Shown: piece after piece, positions 11,279 through 22,740 of the stretch
How positions within the stretch are numbered: position 1 is the first letter of the stretch
Layout: every line of letters begins with the position of its first letter
Origin: Coix lacryma-jobi var. lacryma-jobi
Lineage: Eukaryota > Streptophyta > Magnoliopsida > Poales > Poaceae
DNA: 64,000 nt
NCBI GenBank assembly: GCA_009763385.1
Contig: CM019823.1
Span: 28,921,668 to 28,985,667 of the forward strand
Direction of reading: 5' to 3'
Position numbers and translations under genes: made by a program
The notes under the pieces: generated by a model
Told to the model about the DNA's origin: nothing
Databases searched by the model: none
What the model saw: the letters and a program-made list of their open reading frames with translations, nothing else

Positions 11279-11542
11279 CTCCTTCCGTCAAAAGAAAAAT
11301 GTAATTCTAGCACAGTGTCACGTTTTAGTATCTTAAGTTTAAACACTTATAGATAAAAATATATTAATACTTATGACATCAAATAAATATCATTAGATTA
11401 ATTATGAAATGTACTTTTATAATAAATTTATTTGGATTAATAAATATTAATATTATTCACTAGAAACGTGGTCAAACGTGAAGTACATTTCTGAGTACGG
11501 AACTCATAGTTACATGTTTTTTATGGACGAAAGGGATCGGAG
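11279..11542. mobile_element. Stowaway-like MITE, 264 bp
   Basis: The left end CTCCTTCCGTC and the right end GGACGAAAGGGATCGGAG form an imperfect Tc1/mariner-type Stowaway inverted terminus, flanked by TA on both sides. The interior is AT-rich and noncoding. The copy is diverged. Confidence 0.7.
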
Positions 11543-11984
11543 TACCATGTGTACCTCTACGTTCGTGGCTTCCGAAAAAGATAGGTCTTGTTCTAGAGGC
11601 ACTACGGGAGAGACAAAATTTCCCGAGTATCGTAGGCTTCCCCGAGTGCCAAAAATCGGGCACTCGGGAAAGCCAATCTTCCCCAAGTGTTGCACTCGGG
11701 GAAGAATTGCACTCGGGGAAGAGCTCTTCCCCGAGTGCCGCAGAGTGCCTGACACTCGGTAAAGATCGGCACTCGGGGAAGGCCCTCATCCCCGAGTGCA
11801 ACACTCGGGGAAGAGCGGCACTCGAGGAAGAAAAGTGTAACTTGACGGCCAACCCTTCCACGCTGTTATGATTTTTTTAAAAAAAAACTTCCCCGAGTGC
11901 CAAGCTGTGGCTCTCGAGGAAGCTAACCTCTTCCCCGAGCGCCTCTTCCTGGCACTCGGGGAAGGGCACTCGGGGAAGAATTTT

Positions 11985-12895
11985 TTTTTTTGTTTTTTTG
12001 GCCCCATATTTTTTGTGAGCCCTTCCCATTATTTTAAAACTCCTTGTTCAAATTTGGGATAAATTTGACTTTGTTTGGTATATTTCGTTAGTTTTTTTCG
12101 TTTCGATGATTTTTTTGCATACTTCAAATTTGAACTGCAGGTGCATGAAATAATGAAATTTGGCGATTCAAAAAATGATATTCATGATATTTGGTGTATG
12201 TTGAGGTCATATCCAGGAAGTCACATGAAATGTCGAACATCTTGTTGCCGTAACATGACGAACAACTTGCATGAAAAGTGTATTAAATTATATAAATTTT
12301 GAACGAAGTCTGAAAATTATGAAACTTGTCGAGGAGTCATACTATCATGAGTAGAAGCTGTGGTAAAAAAGGAGAAAGTTTCGAGTAAATTACGACGTCG
12401 GATACCTAAAACCCAGACATCTCCACGTGTTATCACAAATTTCTACATGTGATAACATGTGGAGATGTCTGGGTTTTAGACATCCGACGTTATAACTTAC
12501 TCAAAATTTTCTCATTTTTTTACCACAGACTCTACATGTGATAGCATGACTCCCCGACAAGTTTCGTGATTTTTGGACTTCGTTCAAATTTTATATAATT
12601 TAAATACACTTTTCTCACAAATTGTTCGTCATGTTATGGCAACAAGATGTTTGACATTTCATGTGACTTCCTGGATACAGCCTCAACATACACCAACTAT
12701 CATGAATATCATTTTTGAATCATCAAATTCTATTATTTTATGCACCTGCAATTCAAATTTGAAGTATGCAAAAAAAATTCATCGAAACAAAAAAAACTAA
12801 TGAAATATACTAAACAAAGTCCCAAATTTGAACAAGAAGTTTTAAATAATATGAGAAGGCCTCACAAAAAAATGGGCAAAAAAACAAAAAAAGAA
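11985..12895. repeat. Long foldback (inverted repeat) inside the CACTA element
   Basis: Two arms of about 450 bp are arranged head to head around a 12-base loop at 12437-12448. Near the centre CCAGACATCTCCACGTG pairs with CATGTGGAGATGTCTGG. Far out, CTTGTTCAAATTTGGG near 12042 pairs with CCCAAATTTGAACAAG near 12822-12837. The arms carry some mismatches and small indels. The CCCGAGTGC repeats outside the arms are themselves inverted, so pairing may extend further. A transcript would form a long near-perfect duplex. Confidence 0.85.
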
Positions 12896-13404
12896 AATTT
12901 CTTCCCCGAGTGTCGTCCCTGGCACTCGTGGAAGAGGCCCTTTCCCGAGTGCCAAGACATGACACTCGGGGAAGCTGGCCTCTTCCCCGAGTGCCTCTGT
13001 CTGACACTCGGGGAAGGGTCTCTTCCCCGAGTGACAGACAGAGGCACTCGGGGAAGATTTTTTAAAATTTTGAATTTTGAAATTTTGAAAAAAAATCACG
13101 GATAGAAAACGCTCTAAACGAAAGTTGTAGATGTCAAAAAGTTATAAAACTCTGTAGTTGACAACTTTTTTATTTAAAATCATCTAGTTGCCGATAATTG
13201 CGTTTGAAGTTTGAAGTTTGAAATTTGAAATTTCGAAAAAAGCCTCGGATGGAGAAACATTATAAACAAAAGTTATAGATCTCGAAAAGTTATGAAACTT
13301 TGTAGTTGATAATTTTTTCATTTGAATTTGTGTAGTGCCTCAAACAATCAATTTACAGTCGGTTTGTTATAATATGTGGGGAACCGAAATGAGTTATAGA
13401 CACA

Positions 13405-13476
13405 AATGATGAAGTGGTGTAGTGGTAGAGGCACGCGCATGTGAAGCTGGAGGTCTCGGGTTTGAAACCTGAGAAA
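13405..13476 (+). other. tRNA-like segment with pol III A and B boxes
   Basis: TGGTGTAGTGG at 13415-13425 fits an A box and GGTTTGAAACC at 13459-13469 fits a B box, at the normal tRNA spacing of 44 bases. CTCGGG and CCTGAG around TTTGAAA make a proper T-arm with a 7-base loop. The acceptor ends do not pair and the D-arm is weak, so this is not a functional tRNA. It is most likely a relic of a tRNA-derived SINE head captured by the CACTA element. Confidence 0.5.
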
Positions 13477-13539
13477 TGCAAAGTGTGAAAAAAGTGCAAA
13501 AAATGTTGAAATAATAGATGGATGGTGTGGCTGACTAGT

Positions 13540-14199
13540 GGGACACTCTTTTGACTAAAAATATTTTTTTGTTATTTTTTTTGTTTATTTTTTCCGGTTT
13601 TTGGGAAAAACTGTTCGTAAATGGCTTTCCCGAGCGCAACTCTTCTCCGAGTGTTGCACTCGGGGAAGAAAATTAAAAGAAAAAAGAAAAAAGAAAACGG
13701 CGTCAATTCTTCCCACCCGTGCCAACACGGCACTCGGTGAAGCCTTCCCCGAGTGTACGATTTTTGGCACTCGGGGAAGGCGTCTTTACCGTGAGTGAGA
13801 AGAATAGCCGGAGGCTCTTCCCCGAGTGTTGCACTCGGAGAAGGCTTCCCCGAGTGCAACTGGGACACTCTTTTGACTAAAAAGTATTTTTTGTTATTTT
13901 TTTATGTTTATTTTTTCCGTTTTTGGAAAAAATTGTTCGTAAATGGCTTCCCCGAGCGCAACTCTTCTCCGAGTGTTGCACTCGGGGAAGAAAATTAAAA
14001 AAAAAAAAGAAAAAAGAAAACGGCGTCCGCTATCAGCAACGGCGTCAATTCTTCCCCGAGTGCCAGCACGGCACTCGGTGAAGCCTTCCCCGAGTGTACG
14101 ATTTTTGGCACTCGGGAAAGGCGTCTTTACCGTGAGAAGAATAGCCGGAGGCTCTTCTCCGAGTGTTGCACTCGGAGAAGGCTTCCCCGAGTGCAACTG
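13540..14199. repeat. Tandem duplication of ~322-338 bp in the CACTA subterminal zone
   Basis: Unit one (13540-13861) and unit two (13862-14199) both begin GGGACACTCTTTTGACTAAAA and end in TTCCCCGAGTGCAACTG. Unit two has a short extra piece around CGCTATCAGCAACGGC near 14027. The high similarity implies a recent duplication that doubled the number of subterminal motifs on this side. Confidence 0.85.
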
Positions 14200-14251
14200 C
14201 CCCTTCCCCGAGTGCAACTGATACTCGTGGAAGTTTGGCTCTCCCGTGGTG

Positions 14252-15241
14252 AGAGGGGTAGAGCGCGCATGCAGCAGCGCGGCAGCATGCTCGTGAAGGT
14301 TATAGCTAGCTCGCTAGGATCGCCGCCGAACGTACGTCCCATGCATGATGCATCCCATTCCCAGTGTCGTCCCACCGGCGGCCATGACGACCAGCATGAT
14401 CATCATGTTTATCAGCTAAGCAAGTGTTTGCTCCATCCGGGTGCGTGCGCGCGCGCGTTCAATTCGTTTTCCCCTAATTGAGCCATGGGTTTTGGATCTG
14501 CCGCAGATTGGCTCCACCGAGCAAGGACTCCAACTCGCTCCAGATTATATATAAGTCATTCTAATAATCTAATAATCTTAGAGAATTAAAACATCTTATT
14601 AAGTTTAACCAAAATTATAGAAAAAAACACAGAGATTTGCGATATCAAATAGGTATACTATAAAAATATAACTAAAGAAGAATCTAATATTATTTAGTTT
14701 GTATCATAAATGTCATTATCTTATTATATAAATTTGGTTAAATTTAAAAAACTTTAACTCTCTTTAAAGTTCTTGAAATAACTTATACTGTAGCAATATA
14801 TATGCATGTTAGCTACCCTGTATTTCATATTGGGAGATAATCTATACAGTTCAATTTACTCCTCCTACAAACATACACAAGATTTTGACAATTTACATAG
14901 TAATAGTAAAATACTAAAGAAACTGAACCTACGCGCGCAATCGACTCAACGTACTATCTGTCGGTCGAGACTCGAGATCGAGAACTCCATGAATCGATTG
15001 CTTCCTCCAAATCCAATTGCATGCTTCAACCATGCAATCGATTATTGGTAATAAGCGGCATGGAGTTGTACGCGTGTTGGAGAGGTTCCATTTCCATGAT
15101 CCCCCATCCGATCGATCAGATCAGGTCCCTGCTTTTGGAAGCAATTGATGATGAGCGCTCAGCTCAGGCGGCCGGCCGGCCGGTTGCTCGGCGCGGCTAT
15201 ACACGGTACCTACAGGCTACAGTCCGATGGCAGCTGGATCG
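14252..15241. other. Intergenic DNA, downstream side of the DUF4228 gene
   Basis: No supported gene is seen. Bases 14540-14790 are AT-rich with a MITE-like composition but no clear termini. 14340-14410 holds several CATG/ATGATC runs. The final ~200 bp presumably contain the 3' UTR of the minus-strand gene beginning at 16023. Confidence 0.5.
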
Positions 15242-16023
15242 CTATCTGGTGGTTTCGCCTTTGGCGTCCACGAGCCCTAGTAGCCTGCCGACGGCCACCG
15301 GCGACAGCCTGCCGGGGCTGACGACCGCGGCGAGGGCGAGTCCCCTCCTGCCCCTGCCGCGCTCCTTGATGGTGTCGAGCCGCGGCGACCACGCGCGGCC
15401 CCTGGCGGCGCCCACCAGCTGCTCGTAGTGCTTCCTCAGCTCCGGCGTGCTGCACAGCGCACCGGCGCACGCCTCGCCGTCCTTGTCGGCGGCGCTGGTG
15501 GTGCTGGCCGTGATGGTCCCGATGAGGAACTCGGGGGTGACCTTGATGACGGTGCGCCCGCCGTCGCTCTTGACGTACTCGAAGGGGCTCCGGGGCCCTC
15601 CCGCGATGGACGGCGACGACGAGCCGCCGCCGCCGCCGGCCCTCCTCCAGCACCAGCAGCCCCGCGCCCGTGCCTGTCGTAGGAGAGCGCGGCCAGCGAC
15701 GCGGCGGTGACCGCCGCGTCGTGGCCCTGCGGCGGGAGGCGGTCGACGGGGAGCACCAGGTAGGTGCGGCCGCCCAGGAGCCTGTCCTCGATGGCCAGCA
15801 CGGGCGCCGGACGGCCCAGGTAGAAGGCGTCGGCGCGGCACACCACGGTGCCCGCCACCTCCAGCATCACCTGCCCCGCCAGCTTGCCGTGCCCGGCCGC
15901 CCGGGTCTCCCCGCCCCACAGCACCAGCCGCGCCTTCCGCCGCCGCGACAGGAGCGCCCCGCAGAAGCACGGCGCCAGCAGGAAGGGGCAGCCATTGCCG
16001 CCGCCCATGGGCATATGGCCCAC
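15242..16023 (-). CDS. PADRE / DUF4228 domain protein, frameshifted as sequenced
   Basis: The N-terminal frame (start at 16023) reads through KLAGQVMLEVAGTVVCRADA, FYLGRP and GGRTYLVLPVDRLPP, the usual DUF4228 core. The C-terminal part (SPFEYVKSDGGRTVIKVTPEF and LCSTPELRKHYEQLV...PRLDTIKE) is equally typical but lies in another frame. Between them, near 15620-15670, a short LLVLEEG segment is readable in the third frame, so two compensating indels in a GC-rich run are the simplest reading. The gene is intronless, as is common in the family, and would give about 260 residues. PADRE proteins are small plant proteins induced by pathogens and abiotic stress; their biochemistry is unknown. Confidence 0.8.
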
Positions 16024-16212
16024 GCGGAGGAGCTGGTGGTGGCGGTTGCTTCTGCTGCGGGGCGCGCGCGTAGTGTGCCTAGCTAGTAGTTGGTAGTAGG
16101 GTTCGCCGGGATAGGAGGATCGGAGGAGCTAGAACTAGAAGATGACTAGACTAGCTGGGTGTGTACAGGAACCAGGCAGGCAGCACTCGTTCGGCTGCTG
16201 GGCTGGTGGCTG

Positions 16213-16220
16213 CATATATC
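16213..16220 (-). promoter_or_regulatory. Probable TATA box of the DUF4228 gene
   Basis: The minus strand reads GATATATG about 190 bp upstream of the start codon at 16023. The sequence between looks like a CT-rich 5' leader (CTCCTCCGATCCTCC). No other TATA-like motif is nearer. Confidence 0.4.
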
Positions 16221-16654
16221 GTCGTCGATCTCGATCGGATCGGCGCGTGTGGACATGGCTGGCGGGGGAGGGGTACGGTAGGTTTGACCGACGTGAGAGC
16301 TAGGGCAGTGCCTGCTGGGCTGGGATGGGATCGAGCAGCATGCAGCAGCAGAAGCAAGCAGCTCGTCGCGGCGGTCAAAGTCGACGGCGTGCTGCGCCGC
16401 GTGCCTCTCGCGTTTGTTTATTGCTTTTATTTTCGCGCGAGAAAAGGTCCAAGGAAAACCTTTTTAACGAGACGTACGTACGTGTCCTGCCTCTGCCTGG
16501 TGCTGCTGCTGTTTCCATGCTCTCTGGTCATCGGGCCCGGTTCGATGGTGGTCTTCTTTGTGCCTTTAATGCGATCGATCGAGCCAAGGAAGACGACGTG
16601 TGTGGTTTCACGCAGCTGATCTGGTGCTGTCAAAGTGATAACCTTGTACTACTA

Positions 16655-16983
16655 GGGCCCTGTTTCGTACAGCTCAGCTTCACTAGAGAAGATGTTTTTT
16701 TAGAAAATAGCTTATAAACAACTTACTATGTGAAACTAAGCTGTTTTTAAAAAAGTGTTTGGCAAAACACCTTCAACAACAACTTCATAGATGGTTGAGA
16801 GAGAGAAATAGAGGTATAAGCTATGAAAAACTACTTTTTTAGCTTCATCTCAGCTTATGGTTTTGTGTGAGAGAGAATAAAACAGCTTCGTGGGTGAAGC
16901 TATTTTAGAAAAATGTGTTTGCCAAAAAAAAGACAGCGCACAACAGCTCATGAAGCTGTTGTGAGCTGTACCAAACAGGCCCC
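16655..16983. mobile_element. MITE with hAT-like termini, 329 bp
   Basis: The ends GGGCCCTGTTTCGTACAGCTC and GAGCTGTACCAAACAGGCCCC are inverted repeats of about 20 bp. TACTA flanks both sides (16650-16654 and 16984-16988). The interior repeats AGCTTCA/TGAAGCT motifs and has no coding capacity. Confidence 0.75.
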
Positions 16984-17049
16984 TACTATACCCACTGGTT
17001 GGTAATGTTGCATGCATTTTTTAATAAAGAATGTTGCTTTTAATTTAAC

Positions 17050-17290
17050 TTGTTACTCTCTCTATCCTAAAAGAATCAATTTCTAAAATTGTCTTAATTC
17101 AAACTTTAACCTTTAACTGAATTTTTAGAAAAAACTATCAAAACTTATGATATCAAATTCATATAATTAGATATACCATAGGATATATTTTTATAATATA
17201 TCTATTTTATATCATAGATATTATTACTCTTTTCTATAAAGTTAGTTAAAGTTAAAAATATTTGACTGATACATATTCTAAGAATTTATT
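17050..17290. mobile_element. Degraded Stowaway-like MITE
   Basis: The left part TACTCTCTCTATCCTAAAAGAATCAATTTC resembles the Stowaway terminus CTCCCTCCGTCCCAAAA, and the AT-rich body is typical. The right terminus is degraded. Confidence 0.4.
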
Positions 17291-17922
17291 TGGTTAGTAT
17301 GTACGTAGTCTTGTGCTACTAGTAGTAATAGTAACTTGTATGGCGTGTGCATGCCGTATTGGGGTGGATTACTCAACTTACTAGTCTATGCATGCGTGTA
17401 ATTAACTGTGGTTTATATTAAGATGAGGCCAGTTGACATTTCTAGCCAAGTTGTCATATTGTGTGCGGTTAGGTTTATATTATAGCTAATATAAGAGTAC
17501 GTAGCGCCAACCTCACCCTCTTAATTATATGACTTCTTGTGTGCAATTTGTTTCAAAACATAAGCCGATTGTGTTTCATCCAAGTCGGACTTCTCTAGCT
17601 TTATTTAGTAGTAACCACGATCCATAAGGTTCCTTTGGCCATCATAGGCTTGCTTTTCCTATTTCCTCCTCATTTGACATTCCACACGATTGGTCAGAAG
17701 GAACAAGGAGCTCTCCTCCCTTTAGATCTTTTATTTAGACCTCCTTTGGAAGCAAAGGGGGAGGGGGGGCATAACCCATGGATGACCCCTACTAAGAACT
17801 AAGATGCTAACTAAAATGATATATCCTCCCCATGGATCACCCAGACACCCACGCACTGTGAAAAGTCTAGGATCCCCTGGAGGGTTTGGAGTTTCTAAAT
17901 TAGGGGGTTTATGTTTCCCCCT
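17291..17922. other. Intergenic DNA left of element B
   Basis: No gene is recognised. A segment at 17730-17920 has purine/pyrimidine blocks (GGGGGAGGGGGGGC, TAGGGGGTTT, TTTCCCCC) and two CCATGGAT copies. It looks like the edge of an older repeat, but no family was identified. Confidence 0.35.
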
Positions 17923-18636
17923 TGAAAGGATCAAGATGCCCAAGAGGGGGGGTGAATTGGGCTTTTCTAAAATTTCTTGCAAGAATAAAACCTATCAAGC
18001 CCCAATTAACCCCCTAGTGCCTAGAAGTGTGTTCTCTTTACTCTACCGCACAAAAGACCAAGTCTATGCCACTCCTACTCTAGCAAAGCAATTCAATAGT
18101 GAATGAACAACAAGTAATAATGCGGAATTGAATTGCGTGAAAGTAAATGCGTAAGTAAAGGAGTAGAGATGACACGACGATCTTTTTGCCGAGGTATCGA
18201 GGTGTCAGCACACCCCCCTAGTCCTCGTTGGAGCACCCGCGCAAGGGTATCGCTCCCCCTTGATCCGCGCAAGGATCAAGTGCTCACTACGAGCTGATTC
18301 TTCGCCACTCCGGCCCGGTGAATCGCTCGCTACTGGTCACAAGCTTGCTTGGGTCATCCACAATGCCATCGGATGCTCTCCAAGCTTCACGATCGCCACC
18401 ATGCCGTCTAGGTGATGCCGATCACCAAGAGTAACAAGCTAGAACTCTCACTTGACCAACACAAGGCCAAAGAGATGGATGGATGCACACTTGCTACTCA
18501 ATTCTCACTAGAAGGTGTCTAATTCTCACAATTAGCAAATCACTCAACCTCACTAGGGCTCTTGCACTATCTCACACTCACAATGTGTCTCTCAGCAGAT
18601 GGAAGTGGCAAGAACACTCAAATGGATGGAGAAGGA

Positions 18637-18646
18637 GTATAAATAC
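18637..18646 (-). promoter_or_regulatory. TATA box of LTR B
   Basis: The minus strand reads GTATTTATAC, preceded by a GGGGGA run, 50 bp downstream of the palindrome cluster. The same box is at 30449-30458 in the 5' LTR, which would drive the genomic transcript. Confidence 0.65.
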
Positions 18647-18695
18647 TCCCCCAACCGGCCATCCAAAAACCGCACAAGACAGGGTTTCTGCGGGG

Positions 18696-19034
18696 GCATC
18701 GGACGCTCCGATGCCTGGCATCGGACGCGCCGATGACCTCGACCAACGGTCGACTGTACCCTCTTGTCAGACTTGTTAAAGGGACATCGGACGCTGGGTA
18801 GCGTCCGATGCCACCACATCGGACGCGTCCGATGTGGTTTTACCATCTCTGGAACCTCTCTGGATGGCCATCGGACGCTGGCCCTCAGCGTCCGATGCCA
18901 GCGTTCGATGCGACCTCCAGTTCACGCGCACGTGAACAGTGGCACGGGCGCGTCCGATGTGAACACATCGGCGCGTCCGATGCCACGCACCAGACTAAAC
19001 CCTAGTCGGGGTGGGCATCGGACGCGTCCGATGC
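18696..19034. repeat. Palindrome cluster CATCGGACG(N)CGTCCGATG in LTR B
   Basis: Perfect or near-perfect dyads include CATCGGACGCTCCGATG (18697-18713), CATCGGACGCGCCGATG (18719-18735), ACATCGGACGCGTCCGATGT (18816-18835) and GCATCGGACGCGTCCGATGC (19014-19033). Two more have longer arms with short loops: 18785-18810 (loop GGGT) and 18869-18897 (loop GCCCT). The core half-site CGGAC is shared with the palindromes of the unrelated LTR A. Confidence 0.9.
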
Positions 19035-19497
19035 CCACCTGGCTAGCGTCCGATGCCCTTTACAAGGGCAGACACCTCGGATCGCGACACGGCCTAAACG
19101 ACTTTTGATCCTCTCGACTTAAGGCATCTCTCTGAGCTACCTAGGGCTATGAAATAACAAGTGTACACTACACCTACCTCAATAGACTTATCTAGGTCAA
19201 GCTACTGATTCACGCTCCCCTTTATAGTATGGCCAAAGGAAAAACAAAGACCTAAGACTACCTAAGTGTGTCCTCCAACTCCATATGACACTAGCCTAGT
19301 CTACCACCGTCTTCGTCGTCCGTCCTTGGAAACCGAAACGATATCCATCGCCAGGGGACATGAACTCCATATGCCCCGTATCATCGTCGCCATTACCGTG
19401 ACCTAACTCAATCCTGTTTCTGCAAAACACACGTTAGTCACAGTAATCTTGTGTTTCATCCAATCACCGAAACCACTAGGGGCCAAAGATGCGTTCA

Positions 19498-19511
19498 ATC
19501 TCCCCCTTTTT
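19498..19511 (-). other. Polypurine tract of element B
   Basis: The minus strand reads AAAAAGGGGGAGAT directly against the 3' LTR start (TGAACGC). This is the expected position of the plus-strand primer. Confidence 0.85.
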
Positions 19512-19937
19512 GGTGATTGATGACAACACGAGATCGAGTATAGAGAGAAGAGGTTTTTAAATCATGACATGTATGAACTTGCAATGAATAAGAGAAAATG
19601 ATTAGGGGCAAGCTCATACATATCATGCCATCATCCTGCACTCAACAAGTTAGAGTGAATAACAAGTGCAAGAGTAAAAGAGCTCATATACATAACCAAG
19701 TGAGAATTAAGCGCAAGTAATGAGCGAAACGAAATGACATGTCATATATATAACATAGTGAGCACAAACATGTCACACGGTCCATAGCACAAGTATATAA
19801 ACAAAATAGTGCCAAAAAGATGCAATAAGTAAAGAGCGTATGTGAATGTAACACAACATAAGAAGTCAAATCCCTCTCACATCGCTCCCCCTATCGCTAT
19901 ACTCATCCACTCTCCCCCTTTGGCATCAAGCGCCAAA

Positions 19938-22483
19938 CTAAGCGTCGGAGGGCGGAGGTGGTGCAGACGAGTCAGGTGCCGTCTCTGGAGTGCGCTGAGT
20001 AAACTCGAACTGCTGAAGGTACTCCTCGGAGTCGGACGAAGACACGCAGTAGCCTGCTGACCCTCTGAAGCTGGAAGCTGCTGGAGAAGCGGTCTGGGTC
20101 GGCTCTGGCTGCTGGACCGGCTCTGTCTGCTCTGCCTGCTCTAAGCCATCGCAGTCTCGTAGTGGTGACAGCCTGAGTGTCGGAGTGCGGAAGCTCGTGA
20201 ATCGGAGGTAGCTCAGGCTGTACTGGCGTCGTGGTCTCAGACTGAACAGGCTCTGTCTGCTCTGAGGACGCGACGGAGCTCGGTAAGGTCTCTATGGTAG
20301 AGGTCACAGGAGCCGTCACGTCTGTACTGGATCCGGAAGATCTGGAGTAGGAAATCCAGTAAGCTCACTGAAAGTGGCCGACAGATCCTAGTCACTGAGG
20401 TAGTCGTCGCGTAGAGGACTCTGTCGGGCGTGGAGTGAAAAAGTGCGCAGCGGACTGAAAAGCGGGGCCCTGCCTGGAGGAGTGGTGTGAAGCTCGTGAA
20501 CTGAGAAGAGCTCGGGCCGTGAGCGGCTGCGGAAACTGCGGTGGCTGTCCAAACTGCTGTGGAGGGACTGGTGGCTGCCACTGGATCTGCTGCTGGGGGG
20601 GAGGCTGCTGCCACTGCCACTGAGGAGGTCCGCTCGCAAGTCGCTCCATGAAGCTGAGTGTCTGCTGCTGAAGGGCCATCATCTGTCGCTGCAGGGCGTC
20701 TGAACGCTCCTGAGCCTGCTGCTGTGCCAACGTTGCTGCTCCTGGGCTAAGCTCTGAACGTCCTGAGTCAATCCTCTGCTGCTCCTCCATCCGTGCAGAA
20801 TAGCAAGAAGAGCTGGGTCGGAGGAGGAAGCAGTACCACTGGTCCCGGCCTGTGAGTCGTGAGCTCTGGCTGGTAGCGGGGCGGGAGCTGGTAGTCCTCG
20901 TCCGAGCTGTCGGTGGGGTCCTCGGCAACAAGGTGTCCTCGCCCTCTACGTGCTAGCTCCTGCTCAGTGGGCCTGGACTGTCTCGTCCTGCTCCTGAGCT
21001 GACTCGGGGACCTCAGGCCTCTGTCGTGAACTGGACGGAGCATCCTCCTGCTGCTGCTGCCTGCGATCCCGGCCGTGTCCCAACAGCTGACTCATGTTGT
21101 ACTCGGGGAACACGGTCGCGGAACCAGTGAGCGACTGACTGGGGTGAGAACCTGTAGTAGCAGCTACCTTCCACATATATAGGAGATCCAATGGGCATAA
21201 GGTAGCTGTCTGCCGGGCCTTGATGCCCTCTGCAATGTGTCCTCCATCTCACACATGACGTCCCAGACGTCGAACTCCTGCTGCCTGACCATGTATGCTA
21301 GTAACCATAGCTGCAGTCTGAGAAAGGCCCTCTCGGAAACCAACCCTGGGAAGCAAGGTCCGCCGAAGAACCTCGTTGAGGATCCGAGTCGTAGGGGTGA
21401 GATCCCTAGGCGCGCGACTCGAACCCTCACCGAAGGGCTCAGTGAAGCAGGGGCGGACCAAGTCGGTCGACGGCTGGGCACCACCGTGAGGGCGGCGGGG
21501 GTGGCTCCGTCCTGTCATAGCAGAGTCGTGGATCCGGGTCTGTGAGTGTCTCAAGCCAAACCAACTCCGGATCTCTGACAAGAACAGTCTGTAGTGCTCC
21601 CCCTCAAAAGCAAACTCAATAGTCTCTCTGTCCGGGTGCACCCAAGCGAAGCATAGAACTGGAAGACCCAATCCTCAATGTACGAGCCAGACCGCCCCAG
21701 AAGGTCTGCCAGACCAGGTAGATAGTGAGTATGGGGCGGATCTGCTCTCCTGCTGCCGTAACCACTGCCTCTAGCGGACAGACTCATGAGAATGAAGACA
21801 AATACCGGCGTTCCTGTAGCCCTGGTAAAAGTCCTCCTGCAGCACGGTATAGAAGTCGGCGCTGGCCTGCTGCTGCCTCTCTCCTCGGGAAACCACTGCT
21901 CACTGGAACGAGCCTAGAGTCTGAATCTGAGAGCAGGTGGCTGCCCGGAGGTCCAGTCGCGGGATCGGCGGGGGCACACGCCTCGACGGAGCACGTGCTC
22001 CCCGCAGGGACATCGGGCCGGGTGGCACCGCTGTCCTGCGACGAGTGGACCGGCACGGGGGGAATCCTCAGGGACCTCCTCCTCTGCCTCGGCCTCTGTG
22101 CCTCTGCCTCTGGTGCCTCTGTCAGCTGCCTCGGCCTCTGCCTGGCCCTGCCTGAGCTCTCGGGCTCGACTCCCGGAGAGTGAACGTCGTCCGGCGACCG
22201 GCAGCCATAAGCGTGCCAGGAGGAGTGGTGGAAACGCTCAACCTCCTCTATGGCTCTGCGCTGCTCTGGGGACAACTGGTCCTCAATCCTGAGTCCGCCC
22301 ATACGGCCACCACGCTCTGCACGCTCTGCGGCGCGTCTGCCACTCTGAGCCTGTGCTGCCTCTCGCTCGTCCCTGGAGCGCTTCCTGCGCGTGATCAACT
22401 TCCCCTTCCCGGGCCTCTGACCAAAAGGGGGGACGTGGAGGAGAGTCCCCTGGGCCACCACCGACGTTCTTGCAGCGCGGCAT
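19938..22483 (-). pseudogene. Extra ORF of element B in the envelope position
   Basis: A run of overlapping minus-strand frames starts at an ATG at 22483 (MPRCKNVGGGPGDSPPRPPF) and ends with a stop at 19938. In order there is a basic, Arg/Glu-rich N-terminus, a globular middle (about 21250-21790) with IEDWVFQFYASL, FAFEGEHYRLF and RRPHGG...DLVRPCFTEPFGEGS, and a Gln/Pro/Ser-rich C-terminus (QQQ and PPQQ runs near 20500-20780). The middle resembles the 'putative plant transposon protein' type of domain found in other plant retroelements; that is recollection, not a search. I see no signal peptide or membrane segment, so an envelope role is doubtful. At least eight frameshifts break it. Confidence 0.6.
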
Positions 22484-22740
22484 GGCTGACAAGAACGGGA
22501 GAAAACTGTCACTGAGAACTGAACTGCTGAAGGACTGACTGAAAGACCAAACTGCCATGAAACACGCTGACAACCCAACTGACTGAAAACCCAGACAAAA
22601 AAGCTCCCCCTGACGTTGATCCTCTGTCGCTGTCACTCGCGAGGCTTGGCCTCGATCCTTACCCGCGGGCTTGGCCCAGGTTATCTGTCACTGCCAACGA
22701 ACCAAGCTGCCACTGACTCGCTGCATAGAATAGTGAGGAG

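Larger units (their letters stand above)
11600..14251. mobile_element. Non-autonomous CACTA element, 2.65 kb
   Basis: The left end is CACTACGGGAGAGAC and the right end is the inverse of CACCACGGGAGAG, matching at 12 of 13 bases. The flanking triplets are AGG and AGA. Both subterminal zones are packed with CTTCCCCGAGTGC and its inverse GCACTCGGGGAAG, a hallmark of one grass CACTA group. No transposase frame is present. The interior holds a ~0.9-kb foldback, a tRNA-like segment and a 322-bp tandem duplication, each listed separately. Confidence 0.85.
17923..19497 (-). repeat. 3' LTR of element B, 1575 bp
   Basis: The boundaries are TGAAAGGATC on the left and GATGCGTTCA on the right, identical in the partner LTR. 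The right end abuts a polypurine tract. A palindrome cluster at 18696-19034 lies directly upstream, in transcription sense, of a GTATTTATAC TATA box at 18637-18646. Confidence 0.93.

Noticed and set aside
13405..13476. A functional tRNA gene
   Set aside because: The T-arm is good, but the acceptor stem does not pair and the D-arm is weak; treated as a tRNA-like relic.
11600..14251. CRISPR-like regularly spaced repeats
   Set aside because: The CCCCGAGTGC motifs are short, occur on both strands at irregular spacing, and sit in CACTA termini of a plant genome.
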